A DNA stretch of 64,000 nt from Rhinopomastus cyanomelas (lineage: Eukaryota > Chordata > Aves > Bucerotiformes > Rhinopomastidae), in contig VXBP01005586.1 in the NCBI GenBank assembly GCA_013400115.1, positions 381,537 to 445,536 of the forward strand, read 5' to 3'. Below the pieces are notes generated by a model. That model did not search any database. It had not been told where the DNA came from and was given only the letters and a program-made list of their open reading frames with translations. The translations under genes and the position numbers were made by a program. Shown piece by piece: positions 24,101 through 36,338 of the stretch (the first letter of the stretch is position 1; each line of letters opens with the position of its first letter).

Positions 24101-24565
24101 ACTTAATAATACCCCTGCCACATCTTAATGAAGGCTCCTCCAGCTCAAGGCCCTATTTTTCCGCAGTGATTGTGTTGCATGACATCGCTGACTGCATCGG
24201 ATGGTGCATAATGCTATTTTCATCTGCTTCCATTAAACGTTATGCATCCCCATCCTAGATTTGTCAATCGCCAGATCAATTAATCAAAGAACTCTTAAGG
24301 GAGAAATATTTTTATTACTGAGAAGCGAGAGGAAATAATTTAAATTCTATGTTTTCCTGCAGCATCCAACAGCTGTTGCTGCCTCTCTCCAGCAGGCATG
24401 GACAGGAGGATGATGAGGGACCTGTCTGTGGCCACCTAAGTTACTTGCAGAAATGAAAACCAGGCTGAGCTGATGCCTGGTCTGCCCCTTGGATCACACA
24501 TCAGGAGAGGCAGCCCAAGGATCCTGTGGCAGGTGCCTACACAAGGCTGTCTGTCACCAGCAGGG
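21144..24565. other. Intergenic DNA with possible conserved non-coding blocks
   Basis: No exon or repeat family was recognised. Two blocks, about 21340-21660 and about 24000-24350, are AT-rich, contain repeated TAAT and ATTA cores and have no useful open frame, which is a common look of conserved non-coding DNA. That is an impression, not a measurement. Confidence 0.35.
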
Positions 24566-24693
24566 AGATGCTTAAAACCCACCTGGATGCATTCCCGTGT
24601 GACCGGATCTAGGTGACCCTGCTGTGGCAGGCGGATTGGACTCGATGGTATTTCGGGGTCCTTTTCAATCCCTAATGTTCTGTGATTCTGTAA
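24566..24693 (+). mobile_element. CR1 LINE, 3' end, plus orientation
   Basis: Contains GATGCTTAAAACCCACCTGG, GTGACCGGATCTAGGTGACC, 'TGTGGCAGGCGGATTGGACT' and the tail CCTAATGTTCTGTGATTCTG. About 130 bases survive. Confidence 0.95.
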
Positions 24694-25859
24694 TGGTGCA
24701 GACAGCGCTGGAGCCCAAGCATAAGTTGTACCAGCTGTGAGTGAGACCAGAAAGTCACTTGTCATCCTGGTAAAATCAGTTTCATTAGTGATGCCTAAAG
24801 AAATCTAGTTGCGACAGGCTGCCCCCCAAACTGATCTCCCATAGACCTCTCCTTACACTCGGCTAACCAAAGGCTGGATGGCCTCGGTGTGAAGACACTG
24901 TTCCTCAGGGTGTGGGCCACAGAGTTAAAAAATAAACACAAGTTTTATCTAAACAGTGCCTCCAAAAAGGAAAACACAATGGCATGGCCCATAATCCAGT
25001 TTGCCATCTTCCCATCCCATTAACCTCCTCTAAAGAGTTATCATCCTTGCTTCTCAGTAAGGTGAGGCTGGGATGAACTTGGTCCTTGCAGCCACCAGCC
25101 TCCACCTTGCAGCCTAAAGGCACAAACTCACCATTCTGGGCTCCTGGCAGCCACCAGGCAGGGAGAAGCAGCTGCAGGGAGCTGGAGTAGCTGCAGCCCC
25201 ATCAGAATGTACCTCCCTGTTCCCTTTGTGCCTGCCAGGTTCATTTGATGATCAGTGGTTGCTTAATGAGGATACATGGAGGTGCTGGGACTGCAGGAAG
25301 ATGATAAAGGTAGAGCTTTTGTGTCCCAGGGTTTAAAAATAAAAAGCTAATCCAGCAGCCACTGCAGGAGAGGGAAGTGCCTCATGAGCCAGTCTAGGGG
25401 ATGTGGGGTCGGGCAAGGAGGAGCCGCTGTGGCAGCTGAGTTATCTGCAGGGAGAACAGAGGGGAGCAGAAGCATGCATGTGAAGATCTCTGCCAGGACC
25501 TACTCTCCCAGATAAATTACCTTGCTCAGGAAACATGCCCAGCAGCTATATTTGAGTCAGTCACTGTGGGACAGAGCCTTATCCCAGAAAAGGCAGGGCT
25601 GGCCAGTGCAAACGTGGTGGTGCAGGCTGGGTCTCTGAACCTGAGCTGATGGTATCACCGGGAGCAGAGGGGAGCTGACACGCAGGTGCTTGACCAGTGT
25701 GAGCCCAGAAAGATTGATCCAGTGTTACCAGTGGCATGAGTGCACTTAACAGCAACCACAGAGACCCCAGAGACAGGCAGGTGTAAAAGCATAAAGGAAA
25801 CACCTTCCCATGTTTTTTTTTTAAACATTCCAGTTTTATGCTGAAGGTGAGACCCAGAC
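24694..25859. other. Intergenic DNA, nothing recognised
   Basis: No gene or repeat was recognised. A poly-T run sits at 25814-25823, near the start of the next CR1. Confidence 0.4.
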
Positions 25860-26946
25860 TACAGAATCACAGAATCATTTTGGTTGGAGAAGCCCTTTAA
25901 GATCACCAAGTCCAGATCACCTAGTGCCAAGTCCACCATGTCACTAAGTTCTGCATACATACGTTTTAAATAGCTCCAGGGATGATGACTCCACCACTTT
26001 CCTGGGCAACCTGTTCCAGTGTCTAACAACCTTTTTGGTGAAGAAACTTCCTAACAACCAATCTAAACCTCCCCTGATGTCATTTCCTCTTGTCTTATAA
26101 CTTGCAATTTGGGAGAAGAGATCAATTTCCTCCTCCCTCCAAACTCCTTTCAGGTAGTCGCACAAAGTGCGATAAGGTCTCCTCTCAGTCTCCTTTTCCC
26201 CAGGCTTAACAACCCCAGTCCTAATAAGCCCTGTGCTCTAGACCCTTCTCAAGCTCCATTGACTTTCTCTGGGCCCGTTCTAGCACCTCATGTCTTTCTC
26301 CCAGTGAGTAGCCCAGAACTGAACACAATGTTCAAGGTGAGGCCTCACCACTGTCGAGTACAATCACTTCCCTTCTCCTGCTGGCAAGACTATTTCTGAT
26401 ACAGGCCAGGATGCTATTGGCCTTCTTGGCCACCTGGGCACACTGCTGGCTCATGTTCAGCTGATTATCAGACAATATCTCCTGGTCCTTTTCTCCTGTG
26501 CTTTTTCCCCAAACAACCTTCCCCAAGCCTGTACGTGTTGCATGGGGTCATTCTGACTCATGTTCAGGATCCAACCCTCAGTGCTGTTGAACCTTGCACC
26601 ATTGTCCCAGTCCACTCAGATCCCTCTGTAGAGCCTCCCTACCCTCAAGTAGGTCAACACTTCCACCCAACTTGGCATCTTCAGCAAACTTACTGAGGGT
26701 GCATTCAATCCCCACTGATAATGACACTACAGTGAAAACAGACCCAGTACTGAACACCACTTGTCCAGCAACAACTGACTGCCATCCAGTTCTGAGTCCA
26801 TCCACCATCACCCCTTGGGCTCAGCCATCCCTCCAGGTTTTATCCAGAGACGAGCACACTCATCCAAGCCTCCAGCAGTCAGTTTCTCCAGGACAACGCC
26901 ATGGGAAAGAGCCCCAAAAGCTCTACCAAAGCCCAGGCAGACAATG
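25860..26946 (-). mobile_element. Longest CR1 LINE in the window, about 1.1 kb, older subfamily
   Basis: The 3' tail CAGAATCACAGAATCATTTT begins the element, with 'GGTTGGAGAAGCCCTTTAAG' and 'TCACCAAGTCCAGATCACC' subfamily markers. On the minus strand it encodes degraded reverse transcriptase, including the 'MSQQCAQVAKKANSILACIR' segment (about 26385-26450), 'GIECTLSKFAEDAKLGGSVD' (about 26665-26725), and further upstream the region whose complement reads 'CAAGCCTCCAGCAGTCAGTT'. In CR1 relatives the catalytic motif FADD lies in the 'TLSKFADD' position; here it reads FAED, so the enzyme is dead as well as frameshifted. The 5' boundary near 26946 is approximate. Confidence 0.9.
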
Positions 26947-29900
26947 CATGGCTGCAACACAAACATCCTAACCAGCGCTCTGGGCCCACAGCACGGGTAC
27001 AACCACTGGTGCGGAACTCCCAGCCTTTCCCCAGGGGTCTGTCCTCCTCATCAGCCCTGTGAGCATCCCCAGGCTGGCACTAGCCCTGGTTCAGATACGA
27101 ACAGGAGCCCAGCTTGTGCCCAGTACCTACAGAGCTCTACATGGACCACCAATGCAGTGCCCGTGCTCGCATCCCTCTGTCCTGCTGCAATCCGTGAACT
27201 GCCAGACCCCTCTGTTCTCTCTGTCTTCTACCTGCACTGCCAAGACGCTGATGCTCCTCAGCCCACTGCTCAGCTGGATGCTCCTTTCAAGGCTTAATTA
27301 ACAGTAGCTGTAGCAGTCGGGAAGCGCTACTGCTCAATCTCCACCCTGACATCCACAGGAGAGAGATGTTCCGCAGGAGCACGCAGAAGCAGCCATGAGA
27401 AAGCACTTTCGGACTGAACTTCTCCAAACCACAATAAAGCTGGGTGTTACATGGGGGTCAGAGTGAGCCCCTGGGGTCACTTCACTTGAGTGGGCATCAG
27501 CATTCTGTAGACCCCACCAAGAGGGAGAACAAACTTGGCTGTGACGGGCGCCTAATGCACCACCTCTGTGCCGCTCACCCCGCTGTAGTTTTGTTGCATT
27601 TCAGGTGGGCAACAGCCACACGTGCCCGTCCAGCCATCCTCAGCACGGTGGCTAGGCCCTGTGTGAGGCTGAACTTCTGCAGCCAAGCACTGAAGGTGTT
27701 GCTTGGGATGTGGCAGAGGTCCATCAGCTGGCTCTGTTCTCTGCCTCTGGCAGGCAGGTCCTTCATCAGATGTAGAGCAGGGCAGAATTTCATCTGGGGC
27801 CTGGTATTTAAAGTCTTTAAAATGTAAATGACACTTACGGATCCTGTACAAACACGGCTAAGGCTCTGTGGTCTAAAGACCACTCTTGCCCTGTGCTGCT
27901 CTGGGTAAAGCAGAGCGCCAAGCTGTGCTCTTGAGTCCTGTGGGCAAACAAATCTACTTAAAATAGTAGAAACCAAGAAAAAAGAGACTATCTGCTATTT
28001 CCTTCTGCCTGTTCCAGTTTCCTAAAAAACCCTCTCATTAACCATCTGTATTCATGTAAAACAGCAGAAACACCCCCCCAGCTGGCTGCTCTACTTCATG
28101 TCTCCAGTCCATGGGCCACTGCTGTTGTCCTAGAGCTTCCCTGCTTCACCAGCAGCTGCTGCTCCTTAAGACTGGTTGTTAAGTAAAATGGAGAACAATC
28201 CTTCCTCTAGTTTGGCTGTGGGGCTTCTTTCACCTGTGGGTGGGCAGTGCCTGGCAGGAGCCCTGCTCAGTTCTTACAGTTTTCAGGAGAGTCACAAAGT
28301 CTCCTGTTTTCTTGTCAGGAGAACATTGTGCGATCTCTGAGCAAATGGCAGAGCTGGATACACGCTGGCTGGCTTTCAGCTACAAGATGAACCAGGTAAA
28401 GGTGAACCTGGTGAACCTCCTCGGCAACATAGCAAGTCTGTCCTCAGGCAGCTCCTGCAAGCTGTCTTCTGCTTGGCATGAGCGAGCTCCAGCTGGCTGC
28501 AGATGTTTGAGCAGCTGAACATGCTGACGGAGATCCACAAAGCAGCAAGGCAAACCCAGTGTGAGGAGAAGGCACAAAGCATGTGCCCCACCAGCACCCA
28601 TAGCAGATCTTAGCACAGGTAGTGCAGACCAGCCTCCATGTTTGGAGGGACCAGCCAGGGACTGCCCTGACCCCTGAGTGAAATCAAGTATTTTCAGTGC
28701 TACTAGACTCACATGTTTCCTCCTTCCATCTCTCCCAGTACGAGCCCATGTGGCACCAACAGCAGGCACAGATAAGCTGAAAGAAGATGAGATCATGGAA
28801 GACTTGCTGCCTGCCAGGCCAGTAGCTGCTGAGGTCACTTTGCTTGATCATCACCTGGATGCCACCCTCCACATGGGAGTTAGACTCTCCTACCATGTGT
28901 GGAGGAATGGACGGTTCTCTCAGCCTACCCATCCAGAAAGGAGGATGGGAGCTGCCTGGGGCAGTAAGACCTCTGCAGCCGTTGATGGCCATTTCTTGCC
29001 TTCTGTATGGCTGAGCCTTCAATGGAAAGTGAGAAAACTGCAGCCTGGGCCATCCCCAACCTTTACACTCCTTGCACACAGGATGCCCTAAGTCAGGAAG
29101 CTGAGATTTAGGGCAGGCCGGTGAGCCCAGTATCCCGTATCCTGCCTGCAGGATCTAGACCAGCACAAGTCCTGGATTGTCTGGCTCAGATACAGAACAG
29201 CCCAAAAAGAAGGTTGATTTTACAATATGGTAGTTATGACATGGACTGGAGGTCTTTCTCCTCCAACACCTCTTTCTCACCCAACACCAGAGAAGAAGTG
29301 TGAAGGCAGGCTAAGTGCCTTTTCCTTTTGAGAGGCAATGAGCACCAGAGCACAGACTCACAATCCCAGGCAGAGCTGTAAAGGCACATCGGGGCTCCCT
29401 GACCTTGGCTCCCTGAGCAACTCGATGCCCTTCTGCAGCAGAGTAATATATTTAGGTCCTTCTGCTGATTCATTAGGGGAGCTTATGTTCTCCAAACTGC
29501 CGGGCATCTGACCCTTGAGGTGCACACGCCCCGCACTCCTGACAAATATAGACCACTTCAATTACACAACCTGTCTAATAAGCAGCGGCTGTCCTCTCTG
29601 TGGGCACGCATGGCCCCGGAACCAAAATGCCTCTGCCAAGGGTGTGAATGGATGCCTCATTATTTATTTCACTTCCACAGTCTTCTATTTTTGCTGTCTT
29701 CATGCTGTATCGACTTAATGAGTGACTCAGTGAGGTTCAACGGCCCTGGAAGTACTCCAGGTTCAGCACAACTTCTCTGCTCTGCCCACCGCTGCGGTGT
29801 GCGAGTAAGGTTCCTCTCTGCTGGGGAGGATAAGGCAGAGCAGGACGGGATGGGAAGATTAGGATTTGGAGAGATCTAACTAAAAGCCGGGTTCATCTCC

Positions 29901-32741
29901 TAACTGGATGTACCAGAGCATTTGGCAGACCAAGGATAACCAGAGGACTTCATACCTAGGGATGACCTGTCAGTGGTCTGCACTGGAAAAGGCACCTGGT
30001 TTGGTTAGGAGAACACAAAAGCACTTCATGGCATGCTGTGTCAGTAGAGAGGGCTTGAAAAGTCTCTGTGCTTGGTAGTAAAAACATCTTGGTACCACAC
30101 AGCAAAACATTAGGTCTCTGGATCTTTGTGGCTCTTGTAGCAAGAGCCCCATGGAGAGGACCCAGAGAAACCAAGTCTGCATCATGTCAGGAGTTTTGTC
30201 TCCTTGAGAAAGTTTCAGTGGTCTGCTAATGACAAACCAAACACCAGCCTCTTCTGATTTAGAAAGGTAAGTAGCCATTTCCATCAAATGTACCCAGTGC
30301 TCACCCCCGGTCCAGCGGCGCTAAGCCAGACTGGCTGCGAGCAGCAGCACGATGGCAAAGAGAGCTGTGGAGACAGCTTGACTGATATTTATGACAAGGA
30401 CTGTTCTACCTATATTTGTTGTTCCTGCTGTGCAAGCATCCAGCATATCTTGTAATAACTTTAATAGCTTTTATGCAACAGCCAGGAATGATGAAGCTAA
30501 TTCAAGCTCAGATATTCAATCTCCCTGAGTTTATTCCCATTTTTATCTAACAGTCAACAATCTCATCTCTTCCAGCATCCCTCACTGAATAGATTCAGTC
30601 TGAAGTGGAGCAGAGGGCTGGTCCCAATGTGGGGTGCTCTACTCTGGCCTTCACAGGAGCAAACAGGGGTGCAAATAGGTTCCAGACCACCCCTCCTCTG
30701 ATATGCTGAGGCCTCGCGCCAGCCACCAGTCTAAGGGACAACTACAACCAGACAGACTTTCATTGGGCTGGAAATCCTTTTCACCAGCAGTAAGAGTCTG
30801 TGCTTCCCCCTAGCATCGGTATATCACCAAGAGATGTCTCCAGGCTTGGTGAGGTAGGAGGTGCATGACACTTGCCACTGATCAGTAGCAGACCCAACAG
30901 TAGAGCCCAAGGTCTTTGCCCCAAGATCTCCAGTCCACCCATGGGACTGTAGGCTTTGGGTCTGTCCCATCCAATAGCAGAGGACACTAGGCTCTACCAC
31001 TCCTTCCCTGCAGTGTTCTACTCTACCTCCTGGATTTAAATGATGCAGAAAGTGTGCTTAAGGACTTTCCTGCTGGAAGGACTCAGCAGTAAGCAGCTAA
31101 TGCAACCTCTTTTGCTCATCCACAGTACTCATGTCCAATGGATAATAAAACCACAGGCTCCTTTCTCATTAATCCCTAATTAGGCTCTCTCTCATTTACA
31201 CAGTGCTGTCTGTCATCATCAGTGGAAAGCTGAGAGCCTGCCGTTAACCTTCATGAGTTGTGAGGAGGCAGATCTGAAACCCTTGCTGTAATCTTGCATA
31301 AAACATCTCCTTGCATTCGTGCTCAGGGGCTCCTTTATTTTCCCAAAGAGGGCAGAAAATCAAACCTCTAGAAGAGTGCACCATCTGCAGCAGAGGAGGC
31401 TTGAGATGTCACATATACAGTGGACACTGGACCAGTGATCACAAAGTCAGGTTTGCCCTTGCAGAGCTGCAAAAGCCCCATTGAAGGGCCACAGAGGCCC
31501 AAGCCAGACACCCCTGCTCCTGGCACTACATCCCAGCATGGGAATAGAGATGGTAGCAGAGGTCAACCATACAAAGGCCAGACTGGAATAAAACAAGGAC
31601 ATCTGCTTAAAAATTCAGGGCCTCTCTGCTGTCTTACTAAAGATGCTGGGACTTTGGAGAGGTGAGCTCTCTCTGCCTCTCATGTGTTTTGGCACAAAGC
31701 CTCTCCAGGATGAGAGTCACTCAAGCATGTTATAAGCACACATCGTGCCCTCCTCTCCCAGGAACAGTACTTGGCAAGGAGAGCGTACAACCTGACTCAA
31801 CGCCCGCAGGGACTAAAACAACCTTTTCCCATCTTATTGAGCTGCAGAGGAGGCCCTTGGGGCAGCTGAAGGGTGAAAGCTTTGGTCTCTGTTATTATTA
31901 TTTTCTGTAGCATTAGGTTAAGACAGAGAAACAGACTACTTCATCATATATTTGAGCTCAAATAAAAGAAAGAGGAAGTGACAACCACCATTCCAGTGAG
32001 ACAAGCCACCCAGTATAGAGCAGAGCTCATTCTGACTTTTGGGGAGTAATATGAATGCGCTGAGCATACACAGACATTGCAAATATCATCTCCAGCAGTA
32101 GAAACTACTACTAGGATTCTTCTTCCCGTCTTCCTGACATATGCTACCAGCTGGAGATGTGTTTCTCTCAGACTGCTGTGGCGAATCTATTCCCTGTTTG
32201 GTAACAAGGAGCACAACAGCTCCTGAGAAGCACAGCCCTTCCACGCTGGATTAGCATTTGGACAATGGAGGGAGAGATCAAGGCATCTGTCATCTGAAGT
32301 TACAGTGAATACAGGGCTTCTAAGAACATAAACTGTGCCATAGATCATTCCTTGTGTCAGTAATTACCCATGTGGTAACAGGGGGTAGCTAAACCAGAGG
32401 ACTTACTTGTGTTTCCCTACCCAACGTGCTCTTTCGACCCACAGCTTACTCTTAAGCAAATCCAGTTAAGCAGCAAAGCAAGGACAGAACCGAGCTGCAC
32501 CTCTCGCACGCCTGAATGTTTTTACATCCCTTCACACAAAAAGCCTACAACCAATGCCCATTTCCAGCGTCCCATGGAGAGAAGAGAGACATACAACCCA
32601 ACAGCTACAAACCATGTGTCGGGTACCCAAACAGACGCCAGCCTGCCCAAGACAGCCAGCCATACCACTGAAGACAAGGTCTGTTCCTTACGGGTGCACA
32701 CAGAGTACGTCAAGCAGCAAGAAGAAAACAGCAAGATTAAG
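26947..32741. other. Intergenic DNA downstream of LCLAT1, one coding-like tract
   Basis: No repeat family was recognised over nearly 6 kb, which is the longest repeat-poor stretch of the intergenic region. At 28319-28780 there is coding-like text on the plus strand with plausible splice signals but with broken frames (described separately in the findings). AT-rich blocks at 29520-29730 and 30370-30560 look like possible conserved non-coding DNA. No known neighbouring gene was recognised. Confidence 0.35.
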
Positions 32742-32761
32742 CACGTGCAACGCCTCAGGTC

Positions 32762-32767
32762 TTTATT
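32762..32767 (-). terminator. Distal poly(A) signal AATAAA of LCLAT1
   Basis: Reads TTTATT on the plus strand, so AATAAA in the LCLAT1 direction, followed by a G/T-containing stretch (GAGGCGTTGCACGTGC). It is the last canonical signal found before repeat-free intergenic DNA. Confidence 0.6.
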
Positions 32768-33402
32768 GTTGCTGTAGAGTAACTGGTACATGGTTAAAAT
32801 GTTCTAATATAATCAGTGAATTCTGAAAACTAAGGCTTTCTGTAGGTTTGTAGTATCCTGGTGTTTCCTTTCACATAGTGTACATATAAAATCAAGTTAT
32901 AAAAACACAGACCTTTCCTAAACAACACGGAGTGATGCAGTGCACAAAACTAGGAACTACATTTCATACGACCAAGAGACCTTACAGTCCAGCTTTGGGC
33001 CTTGCAGCTTTGAAGCCAAGAGAGAAATATCTTGGTCTGACCTGCTACCAACACGAGCTTGACAACAAACACAGATGGCAGGATTTCAACCTGTTCTGAG
33101 CAAGAGAGAAAGAAACTCCTGGTGCTGATGAGGAAACATCTGACTGAGCAAATGAGAGCAGCATCCTTAAAGCACGTAACTGATCTCAACATAAGTAAGA
33201 CCTAGCAAGACCTGTAGGTCCTGTAGACAGAGCAGTCACTGCTGAGCAGTGTGGCTGCTAGGACTATGCGACGAGGTGAGCCATAACGAACATGTTAATG
33301 AGTGTGATGAGTCTTGGTGCCAGTATAGACCTCATAGAAAAGGGGTGTGTGGGATTCCTGGAGTACCAGCACTGAAAATGCTTCAAATTGGTTTACCCAG
33401 CA

Positions 33403-33500
33403 CAGAAACACTTAGGTTGGAAAAATCCTTCAGCATCCAGAGTCCAACTGCAAACGAAATGCTGCCAAGTCTACCACTAAACCATGCCCCTAAGTACCAT
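33403..33500 (-). mobile_element. Older CR1 LINE fragment within the LCLAT1 3' UTR
   Basis: Contains TTAGGTTGGAAAAATCCTTC, then 'CATCCAGAGTCCAACTGCAA' and 'CTACCACTAAACCATGCCCC', which matches the 3' part of an older CR1 type also present at 44919. It lies in the same transcriptional direction as LCLAT1, so it would be part of the mRNA. Confidence 0.75.
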
Positions 33501-34536
33501 CTTAGTGTACTTTGAAGAGAGAAACAGGGTAAGAATAAAACAGTCTCCCAGAAGTCTGTGCATCAGAACCTTCTGAGTGAAAATCAACACTTTTGACCAC
33601 AGAGGGGAAAAAGCATTCATGGAAAGATCTTCCCACAGTTCCTCAACCACTTTTCAAACAAGAAGCTTCTATATCCACAAAGCATTTTCTTTTTACTCAA
33701 TTTTGTTTTCCTCTGGAAAATGTTGTACATAATCAGAAAACTTACATCAGTCACAAGGCCAACAAACACCCTTCCGTGTGAGCTGAGAACTCCTGACACA
33801 TCCTGTGCTGCCCCACACCAGGGACTCAGGCAGCTGACAAGGAGATTACTCTTCACCTCCAATCTGAACGTATGAGAGAGAGAAGGACGAACTACAGCTT
33901 TGCAGCATGCTCGTGCTTACCACATTGCAGTAGGTTGTGTGTTTGGTTTCAGCAGGGAATAAAACCCTTGTAAGGGTCAATAGTGGATTTTCAGAGCCTA
34001 CCTCTAACCACACGCTGACGTAAATCTTTCACTGCACCACAACAAAGACTCACGCTGATGTTTCTGACACATCTCATGATGCCACAAAGTTATCTGAACA
34101 ATAAAAATCTGATAAAAGCATAGCTGGTATTTACTTTTGAAGTCATTCCTGAAGACTATGTTAAGGCTATTGGAGTAGGCTGGCCATGGTAACTCCTGGT
34201 ATGAAAGCGCAGCCATGGCTCAGGACAAACTAGAAGAAGCCTTTTAGCTCTCCTCTGTATTAATCACAAATGAGGTCTTTAGGTTTTACCTTGCAGCAAG
34301 TGACCTGTATGTGCAGAGAACTGCATCAAAGCAGAACATTAGGCAAAGAAAAAACAGGTTATGCAGATCTGTGCTGCAGCTTTTTATATCACAGAATTAC
34401 AGTTTTAAAAGTCCTCAGAGCGTAGGAGGGACCTCATTCCACTTACAACAATGAAACACCAGTTGACAGTAATCAACTACTCAAATATAAATATGAAAAA
34501 ATCATTAAGAAACATAACCCTAAATATAAACCTAGT

Positions 34537-34546
34537 TTTATTTATT
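34537..34546 (-). terminator. Alternative poly(A) signal, doubled AATAAATAAA
   Basis: The plus strand reads TTTATTTATT, giving two overlapping AATAAA motifs in the LCLAT1 direction about 1.8 kb after the stop codon. Use of this site would shorten the UTR by half and exclude the CR1 fragment. Confidence 0.45.
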
Positions 34547-36043
34547 TTTAAGAAAAAGGGATTAAAAAACTAGAGTAAAACAGATGGCTTCAAGTACTTT
34601 CAGCATAATAAACAATCAGTTTCTATAAGCATAGATTAAAAAATACTTGTCACCTTGCAAGGGACAGTTGAGTAGAGGCTGGTGATTCGTTCAAAAAATG
34701 GCCTTTGATACAAACACGATGGACAACATGCTCAGTGTTGTAACTTAGAAGAAATCAGATGTGTCTACCATGCTGACCCAATGCTTGGGATACTCTGCAC
34801 AGTACAAGATACAGTTTGCAGTCTGTGCTTTCACATTTCATGGCAATGCCAGGCCACCCTGGTCTAGCTGAAACAAGCCTTCACGTAATAAGGAGCAAAT
34901 ATGTAGTAAGTTGGGAAGCAGCTATACACGTGGTTTAACATTTTTGAGGCTGATAAACAAACCTAACCTGAAGTGTTTCCCAAGTCTGCCAATGTCTGCA
35001 TGAGCACGAACATGACTTTTATTCTACACGACAAGCCATACCTTGAAGGTGCCTTGTCTGAGGTTCAAGCCTAATGTTCTGAAGGTCATGAAAGTGTTAC
35101 AGTGGGAGCCCCAAAAGAAGCCCCCCTCAAAAATCATGAAGGAGGTTGGAAAAGCAGTTGATGTCCTCAGACAATCAAAGAGAATACTGCAAAGGGAAGA
35201 TGTCGCTAACATTTCCCTGTGCTGTGCTAAGACTGAAACCCATCTCTTGAACCTATAAGGAGACAGCCATTACATTAGATGCACTTCAACAGGTTTGGCT
35301 GACGTGAACAGAACAAGCAGCCTTTCTGCTTATCTCTACGGACGCTTGAAATGCCTGTGGAAGCAACATGAAAATCAAATTAAATGCTTGAAAAAATAAA
35401 AGTATTTCACCTACGCTGAAAAATAAATGCTTTCAATCACATATCTACGTGGAAACCATTCTGAAAAACATTTGCCAGCTACTCAGTGACAGATGCTTCA
35501 CAGAGATGCTTTTCTCTATGAGAAAAAAAACCCACTGATAAAACAAGAAAAAAAAACAGCTCTCCAGTCCTGCAGTTCTATATACTACAGCAGGAACAAG
35601 TCTCCCACAGAGAAACAGGGAGACTGAGACAGTATGAAACAATGAGAAATCAAAACTTAGCTGCACAGGTCTACTAAATAATCAGTCGAGCTTTAAATGG
35701 AGGCAGAGCCAGCACTGTTTTCTGTACTGCAACATGACACTACAAGGCTTAAAAACCCACCTGGATGACCAAGCCAGAACGGTTGGATAGTGACAGGTTC
35801 AGTAGTGTTTGGAAAAGCTTATGCAAAAAGTAGTCGATTTGAAGAAAAAGCTGAATATTTGAAATTGAAAGAAGAAGCAGAACAACTTCTCCAACTTCCA
35901 CCTGCCATCAAAACACCGTTAAACTTACCAGCTTTGCAAATCTGGTGCTTGCTCTACAACAATGTGACTATACAGAGGTCACACATCTGTCTCTCTTAGC
36001 CGGACAGTCTGGGTTTCTACATGAAAGTTCAGTGCGTGTCACA

Positions 36044-36049
36044 TTTATT
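36044..36049 (-). terminator. Proximal AATAAA in the LCLAT1 3' UTR
   Basis: A canonical AATAAA in the LCLAT1 direction, about 290 bases after the stop codon. It could yield a short-UTR isoform; whether it is used cannot be seen. Confidence 0.35.
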
Positions 36050-36338
36050 AATGTTCTTATGATTGTTCAGTAATCCAGCAGTTTGTTTGTTTAATTACAG
36101 CAGAATGCAGCTGCTAGCTGATTGCGAGAGCAATGTTGAAATTACATTCAGAGATAAAAACTACCAACTCCACATGTAGCAGTAACTAACGTTTTTCTTT
36201 CTCTTCACAGAACCGAGTGCAAATGTCTAACAATGCGATAGTAAAAGACAATTTTCATGCAAAAAACCTCTTCCCTGTGCGTAAGATTCGCAGGACATCT
36301 GAAACGCACCCCTTTTTAGGTCCCACGCTACCCCAGAA

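Larger units (their letters stand above)
32742..36338 (-). other. LCLAT1: LCLAT1 3' untranslated region
   Basis: The region directly downstream of the LCLAT1 TAG stop (36339-36341) reaches a canonical AATAAA on the minus strand at 32762-32767. Cleavage is expected 15-25 bases further, near 32742, giving a UTR of about 3.6 kb in a single exon. It is AT-rich and contains two earlier AATAAA sites that could give shorter mRNAs, a CR1 fragment at 33403-33500, and an unexplained antisense open tract near 35780-35950. The distal end is inferred from the poly(A) signal only. Confidence 0.7.

Noticed and set aside
26594..27297. Overlapping plus-strand frames of 80-160 codons
   Set aside because: Antisense of the degraded CR1 reverse transcriptase plus adjoining unique DNA; proline- and serine-rich chance translation.
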